From positions 89,237-153,236 of the forward strand of contig NZ_VRLS01000094.1 in assembly GCF_008017825.1 (NCBI RefSeq): a stretch of DNA of 64,000 bases. The letters are read 5' to 3'. The stretch is from Mesonia sp008017825 (lineage in GTDB: Bacteria > Bacteroidota > Bacteroidia > Flavobacteriales > Flavobacteriaceae). Shown here in pieces: positions 59,697-64,000 of this stretch (its first letter is position 1; the number at the start of each line of letters is the position of its first letter). Below the pieces are notes generated by a model. That model was not told the origin of the DNA and ran no database searches. It saw only the letters and a program-made list of their open reading frames with translations. The translations under genes were made by a program, and so were the position numbers.

Positions 59697-61859
59697 ATGA
59701 AGAAAATTTTATTCTTATTAAGTATTTTCTCTTGTTTTTCATTTTTTGGACAAGACATAAAACCTATTCCTCAGAAAATAGAAACTTATAAGCAAAATGA
59801 TGGTGAGTTTGTATCATTTCAACTTTTTTCAAAAATAGAAAATAGCGAAGATTTGGAAAAACTCTCTACGCTTGCCACTGATGCCACAGTTTTAAAACTT
59901 GATAATAATCAGTTACAAAAGTTAATTTCAGAAAAGCCAAAAGCAATTGAGGTTTCTTTCTTCTATCAACAGCAAGAAGTTAAGGTTCAACTTTTAAAAA
60001 CTAACGTATTTACAGAAGATTTTAAAGCATTTGATGAAAAGAAAAATTTAATTAATTATGATTTAGGGGCTTATTACCAAGGTGCAATAGCCAACAACCC
60101 TAACTCTTTAGTTGGTTTTAGTTTTTTTAGTAATGATGTGATGGGAGTTACTACTTCATTAGATCTTGGAAATATTGTGTTAGGAAAAATAAAAGGTTCT
60201 AACCACTTCATTACCTATGCAGATAATAATTTAACGAAAGAAAATCCTTTTGAATGTGGGATAGATGAAATAAAGGAAAATCAAAATTCTGAAAAAGCTT
60301 ATGAGGATAGTTTAGAGGCAAGATCAACTAATACTACTAATTGTGTAAGAGTTTATTATGAAATTGCTTATGCTCCTTATACAAATAACAATAGTGATAC
60401 TACACAAACCTTAAACTGGTTAACGGCCATACATAACAACATCGCTACTTTGTACTCTAACGATAATATACAAACTGCTTTAAGCGAAGTTATGATTTGG
60501 ACCAATCAAGATCCTTATCAATTCGGTTATTCTGGTAACCTTTCTTACTTCGCTAACACAAGAACAGGTTTTAATGGAGATTTAGCGCATTTAGTAAACT
60601 ACCCAACAACCACATCTGTTGCTTATCTAAATTCTTTATGTACACAAAATAGATTTGCGTATTCTGGTATTGACCAATTTTATGAAGATGTACCTACCTA
60701 TTCTTGGACTATTATGGCAATGACACACGAAATGGGACACGCTTTAGGATCTCCGCATACTCACGCTTGTTCTTGGAATGGGAACAATACCGCTATTGAT
60801 GGCTGCGGACCAAACTCCGGAAACGGAGAAGGATGTAATGCTGCTTTACCAACTAATGGTGGTACCATCATGAGCTATTGCCATTTAGTATCTGGAGTTG
60901 GAATTAATTTCCTTAACGGATTTGGTTCTCAACCTGCCACAAGAATACAAAATACAGTAGATTCTAAGTCTTGTCTAGGATCTAACTGTACTACTTCTTC
61001 TTGTATTGCCAGTGTGTATGATGCTACTTTTAGTAATATGACCCAAAATTCAGCAACGGTTAATATTATAGATAATTATTCTAGCCAATGGGAATATAGA
61101 GTTTATCCAAATAATTCTTTCAGCAATACTTGGATTAGCACCACTACTAAATCAATTAATTTGACACAATTACAACCTAATTCATATTACGTTTTTGAAA
61201 TTAAAAATATCTGTAATAATGGAGGTTCATTTAATACTAGCACTAAAAGGATCTTTTTAACCGATGGTGATTATTGTAATGGAGATGTGTTTACAGACAC
61301 AGGAGGCGCAAATGGTTTTTATAGCAATAATGAATATTTAGTGAAAACTTTTACTCCTCCTGCAGGGAAGGCGTATACCATGACATTCTCTCAATTTGAT
61401 TTAGAATCAGGTTATGATTTTATGACCATCTATGATGGAGACAGTACAGATGATCCTATTTTTACAAATGCTAATTTAATCTCTGGGAGTAATGTTGGAG
61501 GTCCTTTTGTATCTACTCACCCTTCTGGTGCAATTACAGTGAAATTTGTTTCTGATGCAGGAGTAACCCAAGGTGGTTGGACTGCTTCTTTTTCTTGTAG
61601 TAATTTATCTACAACTAATTATGAATCAAATTTATTCAGTATATATCCAAATCCTACTTCTGCTAAAGTTCAGATTTCTGCAGAAGAGAATATCAATGAA
61701 GTAGGTGTTTATGATACTACAGGTAGATTAGTGAAATCTTTAAAAAGTATAGAGTCTAAAGAAGCTCAACTTGATTTAAGTAAGCTTTCTAGCGGAGTGT
61801 ATTTTATTAAGGTTTCTTCTTTAACTTCCCATGCTACTAAACAGATTATTAAAAACTAA
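59697..61859 (+). CDS. secreted M12-type zinc metalloprotease with CUB-like and T9SS sorting domains
   Basis: A 720-residue secreted protein. A signal peptide (cut likely after FFGQ), a propeptide-like region to about residue 210, then a metzincin catalytic domain: His344, Glu345, His348 and His354 in HEMGHALGSPH and the Met-turn in TIMSYCH. A fibronectin-like segment is followed by a CUB-like domain (about 530-650) with SQFDLESGYDFMTIYDG. The C-terminus (about 655-720) is a type A T9SS sorting domain (IYPNPTSAKVQIS to SGVYFIKV). Likely degrades proteins outside the cell. Single gene with its own terminator. Confidence 0.92.
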   Translation: MKKILFLLSIFSCFSFFGQDIKPIPQKIETYKQNDGEFVSFQLFSKIENSEDLEKLSTLATDATVLKLDNNQLQKLISEKPKAIEVSFFYQQQEVKVQLLKTNVFTEDFKAFDEKKNLINYDLGAYYQGAIANNPNSLVGFSFFSNDVMGVTTSLDLGNIVLGKIKGSNHFITYADNNLTKENPFECGIDEIKENQNSEKAYEDSLEARSTNTTNCVRVYYEIAYAPYTNNNSDTTQTLNWLTAIHNNIATLYSNDNIQTALSEVMIWTNQDPYQFGYSGNLSYFANTRTGFNGDLAHLVNYPTTTSVAYLNSLCTQNRFAYSGIDQFYEDVPTYSWTIMAMTHEMGHALGSPHTHACSWNGNNTAIDGCGPNSGNGEGCNAALPTNGGTIMSYCHLVSGVGINFLNGFGSQPATRIQNTVDSKSCLGSNCTTSSCIASVYDATFSNMTQNSATVNIIDNYSSQWEYRVYPNNSFSNTWISTTTKSINLTQLQPNSYYVFEIKNICNNGGSFNTSTKRIFLTDGDYCNGDVFTDTGGANGFYSNNEYLVKTFTPPAGKAYTMTFSQFDLESGYDFMTIYDGDSTDDPIFTNANLISGSNVGGPFVSTHPSGAITVKFVSDAGVTQGGWTASFSCSNLSTTNYESNLFSIYPNPTSAKVQISAEENINEVGVYDTTGRLVKSLKSIESKEAQLDLSKLSSGVYFIKVSSLTSHATKQIIKN

Positions 61860-61886
61860 AGTTTTTCTAGTCATTAATTTTTAAAT

Positions 61887-61920
61887 AAAAAAAGCTTCGC
61901 AAAATTGCGAGGCTTTTTTT
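61887..61920. terminator. bidirectional terminator between protease and transporter genes
   Basis: A stem of AAAAAAAGC plus TCGC pairing with GCGA plus GCTTTTTTT around a six-base loop, with one wobble. The right arm overlaps the last bases of the MFS gene. Confidence 0.8.
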
Positions 61921-63145
61921 ATCTACCGATTGTAATCAAAGCTCTTTTCTCTTTCACTTGAAATCTAAAAATTAAAAAGCTACTTATAAGTAGACAAGAA
62001 AAAATAACTATAGCCATAGGAAGCATACTTTTAGTATTTAGACTACTTATAATAAATGAAGCTATAGCTCCTAACGCCATTTTTAAACTTCCCACTAAAG
62101 CCGAAGCTCTACCTGCTCTTTTAGTAAATGGGTATAATGATAAGGCCGTTGTATTTGGGTTTTGGAAACCGAGAAGAAAGAGAATAAAGAATAGATTTAT
62201 AATTGTTAGATAAAAATCATTCCACCATAAACTATTTAAAATAAGGAAAATCGATAAACCTATCAAAGCTACACTTATGATTTTCGTTACTTTAAATGTA
62301 GAGTTTTTCTTTAAAACAAGTCGGTTTAGTTGAGAACCGACAATAAGTCCTGCTGCATTTAGTCCAAATAGCCAACCAAATTCAGTTTCAGATAAATTGA
62401 AGTTATCCATAAAAAGTATAGGTGCATTTGAAATATAGGCAAATAAAGCTCCTATAGTAAAACTACCTGCTAAAGAAAAAGTGAGGAAAATTTTATCAGT
62501 AAATATTCCGTAATATTTATTGATAACCTTACTTAGTTTAAGCTCTACCGTTTTATCTGGCTCTATACTTTCTGGTAAGAATTTAAATACACTAAAAAAC
62601 ATAAGGAGAGCAAATATAGATAGGATAATGAAAATGATATGCCAAGTAAAATAGGTGATCACAATTCCTCCAATTGTGGGTGCTATAATTGGTGCTCCTC
62701 CCATGATAAGCATGAGAAATGAAATTGCTCTAGCAACTTCTTCTGGTGGAAAAATATCTCTCACTACTGCTTTTGCAGCCACCATCCCGGCAGAAGCCCC
62801 AACCGCAAGAAAAAATCTAGAGATGACTAACCACATTAGCGTAGGTGAGTATGCACAACTTATGGCTGCCAAAAAATATATAAGTAGTCCAAACAACAAA
62901 GGTTTTTTTCTACCATATTTATCCATAATAGGACCATACATTAATTGTCCCAGTGCTATTCCTATAAAATAGCTAGTTAATGACAGTCCTACATCTGTTT
63001 TGCTAATTGAAAATTCTTTAGCTATGCTCCCAAAACTGGGTAAATACATATCTATAGAAAATGGCCCTAAGGCTATGAGTGTTCCTAATACGAATAGGAT
63101 TATTCTCTCTCGTTTATGATCTCTAACGGTAAAATCTTCTTGCAT
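61919..63145 (-). CDS. Bcr/CflA family MFS multidrug transporter
   Basis: A 408-residue inner-membrane transporter with twelve hydrophobic segments. The N-terminal half has the family motifs LGPFSIDMYLPSFGSIAKEF, YGPIMDKYGRKKPLL (MFS motif A) and FFLAVGASAGMVAAKAVVRD. It should export drugs or amino-acid-like compounds by proton antiport. I start at the ATG at 63145; an in-frame TTG six codons upstream is less likely. It reads toward the protease gene and away from tRNA-Pro. Confidence 0.9.
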   Translation of the reverse strand: MQEDFTVRDHKRERIILFVLGTLIALGPFSIDMYLPSFGSIAKEFSISKTDVGLSLTSYFIGIALGQLMYGPIMDKYGRKKPLLFGLLIYFLAAISCAYSPTLMWLVISRFFLAVGASAGMVAAKAVVRDIFPPEEVARAISFLMLIMGGAPIIAPTIGGIVITYFTWHIIFIILSIFALLMFFSVFKFLPESIEPDKTVELKLSKVINKYYGIFTDKIFLTFSLAGSFTIGALFAYISNAPILFMDNFNLSETEFGWLFGLNAAGLIVGSQLNRLVLKKNSTFKVTKIISVALIGLSIFLILNSLWWNDFYLTIINLFFILFLLGFQNPNTTALSLYPFTKRAGRASALVGSLKMALGAIASFIISSLNTKSMLPMAIVIFSCLLISSFLIFRFQVKEKRALITIGR

Positions 63146-63313
63146 TTTGCAAATTTCGACCAATCGTAATTGCTACAATACCTATAAATTTCATTTAACA
63201 TTTAATTAGTATTCTGACGAATTTCTACTCACTTTATATGTATTTCCATTAGTAAATAAAGATAATTATCGCTTAAAAAATACTATGCGTTATATATTAC
63301 ACTTCCATTTTAT

Positions 63314-63321
63314 TATATTCG
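63314..63321 (+). promoter_or_regulatory. possible -7 promoter box of tRNA-Pro
   Basis: TATATTCG matches TAnnTTTG with one change and ends 13 bases before the mature 5' end. Confidence 0.45.
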
Positions 63322-63334
63322 CAGGTGAAATTTA

Positions 63335-63409
63335 CGGGATGTAGCTTAGTCCGGTTAAAGTGCGCGTCTGGGGGGCGCGAGAGCGGAGGTTCGAATCCTC
63401 TCATCCCGA
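63335..63409 (+). tRNA. tRNA-Pro (anticodon GGG)
   Basis: A complete 75-nt cloverleaf: acceptor CGGGATG pairs with CATCCCG, anticodon stem CGCGT/GCGCG with loop CTGGGGG, T-loop TTCGAAT and discriminator A. CCA is not encoded. An integrase gene begins 253 bases downstream, so this tRNA is probably an attachment site. Confidence 0.95.
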
Positions 63410-63412
63410 CTT

Positions 63413-63430
63413 TTAAAACCTAGGTTTTAA
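63413..63430. repeat. 18-bp perfect palindrome beside tRNA-Pro
   Basis: TTAAAACCTAGGTTTTAA is fully self-complementary and starts four bases after the tRNA 3' end. It may be part of the tRNA transcript end or of the attachment site. Confidence 0.6.
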
Positions 63431-63438
63431 CACAAATC

Positions 63439-63473
63439 AAGAGTAATTATATGAATATCATATATTTACTCTT
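63439..63473 (+). terminator. terminator after tRNA-Pro
   Basis: Sixteen-base arms (63439-63454 and 63458-63473) with one mismatch and a three-base loop, followed by a T-run. Confidence 0.75.
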
Positions 63474-63513
63474 TTTTTTTACTATAAACTCAAGCAAATG
63501 ATCTCATTCAAAA

Positions 63514-63562
63514 CGTGAGTAAATCGTGAGTTTTTTGGTCATTGCCTGAGTTAATCGTGAGT
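63514..63562. repeat. array of four TGAGT half-sites
   Basis: CGTGAGT at 63514, 63525 and 63556 and CCTGAGT at 63545. Steps of 11, 20 and 11 bp put all four on roughly the same helix face. The array lies between the tRNA terminator and the integrase -7 box, a fitting place for integrase or excisionase arm sites. Confidence 0.65.
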
Positions 63563-63572
63563 TCATTTTTTG

Positions 63573-63580
63573 TATCTTTA
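63573..63580 (+). promoter_or_regulatory. possible -7 promoter box of the integrase gene
   Basis: TATCTTTA matches TAnnTTTG with one change, 82 bases before the ATG at 63663 and 10 bases after the TGAGT array. Confidence 0.4.
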
Positions 63581-63662
63581 CGATCTTAAATTACTTATTT
63601 AGAGCATTTTGTAATAGTTTGACTTTCGTACAGCAACTATTGTTTCATTAAAGAAAGACCAA

Positions 63663-64000
63663 ATGCGTACAAATCAAACCTATTCCGTATCATTTTTTAT
63701 CCGTAAAAAGAAAAAACAACCCCAATTAGCCGCCCTGTATTCCAGGATAACCGTCAATGGCAGATCATTGGAACTAAGTTTAAAAAGAACAATTCCGTCA
63801 GAAAAATGGGATTCCGTAAAAAACCGCTACAAAGGCAATTCCGAGGAGGCAAAAATTATTAATGCTAAGATTCAGGGTAACCATTCCAAATTGCTTTCCA
63901 TTTATGACGAATTAATCAAAGAAGATAAAATTATTACTGCCCAACTTGTCAAAGCCCGGTATTTGGGCACGGACCAAAAACACAAATCCTTAACCGATCT
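63663..64000 (+). CDS. tyrosine recombinase/integrase, N-terminal part
   Basis: 112 codons from the ATG at 63663 to the right edge, without a stop. The sequence MRTNQTYSVSFFIRKKKKQP, LAALYSRITVNGRSLELSLK and EKWDSVKNRYKG is the Arm DNA-binding domain of Bacteroidota tyrosine recombinases (phage/ICE integrase type), followed by the start of the core-binding helices. Catalytic residues lie beyond the edge. Codon use (CCC, GCC, CGC) is richer in G and C than in most neighbours, in line with a mobile element inserted at tRNA-Pro. Confidence 0.88.
   Translation, partial: MRTNQTYSVSFFIRKKKKQPQLAALYSRITVNGRSLELSLKRTIPSEKWDSVKNRYKGNSEEAKIINAKIQGNHSKLLSIYDELIKEDKIITAQLVKARYLGTDQKHKSLTD

Noticed and set aside
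63514..63562. TGAGT repeats as a CRISPR-like array
   Set aside because: Half-sites are only 5-7 bp, spacers are 4 and 13 bp, and no cas genes are present; the phasing fits protein-binding sites.

Overview
The window is a piece of chromosome from a member of the Flavobacteriaceae (Bacteroidota), probably marine. Supporting signs are the AT-rich sequence, repeated -7 promoter boxes of the Bacteroidota type TAnnTTTG, a TamB/TamL pair whose BamA-like partner is a lipoprotein, a secreted protease with a type IX secretion (T9SS) sorting domain, and two enzymes of capnine sulfonolipid synthesis, lipids typical of gliding Bacteroidota. I cannot fix the genus.

Positions 1-15.7 kb form an accessory redox block, mostly on the minus strand. 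It holds three AraC-type regulators, two short-chain and two medium-chain dehydrogenases, a nitroreductase, a 2OG-Fe(II) oxygenase, a metallo-beta-lactamase-fold hydrolase, a cupin and a royal-jelly-protein-like beta-propeller, the remnant of a crotonase gene and a KefC-like antiporter. Positions 15.8-47.4 kb look like core genome: a methyltransferase, tamL, tamB, a very large outer-membrane protein with a decayed phosphoesterase domain, a PepSY protein, aconitase, two aldehyde dehydrogenases, capB and capA, oligopeptidase B, ybaB, tRNA-Arg, corA and an acyl-CoA carboxylase operon.

Positions 47.9-59.6 kb form a sulfur island: a split YeeE/YedE transporter, a persulfide-dioxygenase/rhodanese protein, a fatty-acid-hydroxylase-like protein, DoxX, a DsrE-like protein, a SoxB-like lipoprotein, a TlpA thioredoxin, a TauE/SafE exporter and a Crp/Fnr regulator with a cysteine cluster. 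Three 14-bp dyads of the form GTAAC-N4-GTTAC lie in front of the three sulfur transcription units. Each is centred exactly 36.5 bp upstream of the last base of a -7 box, so they read as one activator regulon, and this is the strongest new observation here. The last 4 kb hold a secreted T9SS metalloprotease, a Bcr/CflA transporter and tRNA-Pro(GGG). Beside the tRNA a tyrosine recombinase gene begins, with an array of TGAGT half-sites in front of it, so an integrated element appears to start there and run off the right edge.

Protein family assignments come from reading motifs by eye, without a database search. Residue positions given as approximate were estimated from base positions.
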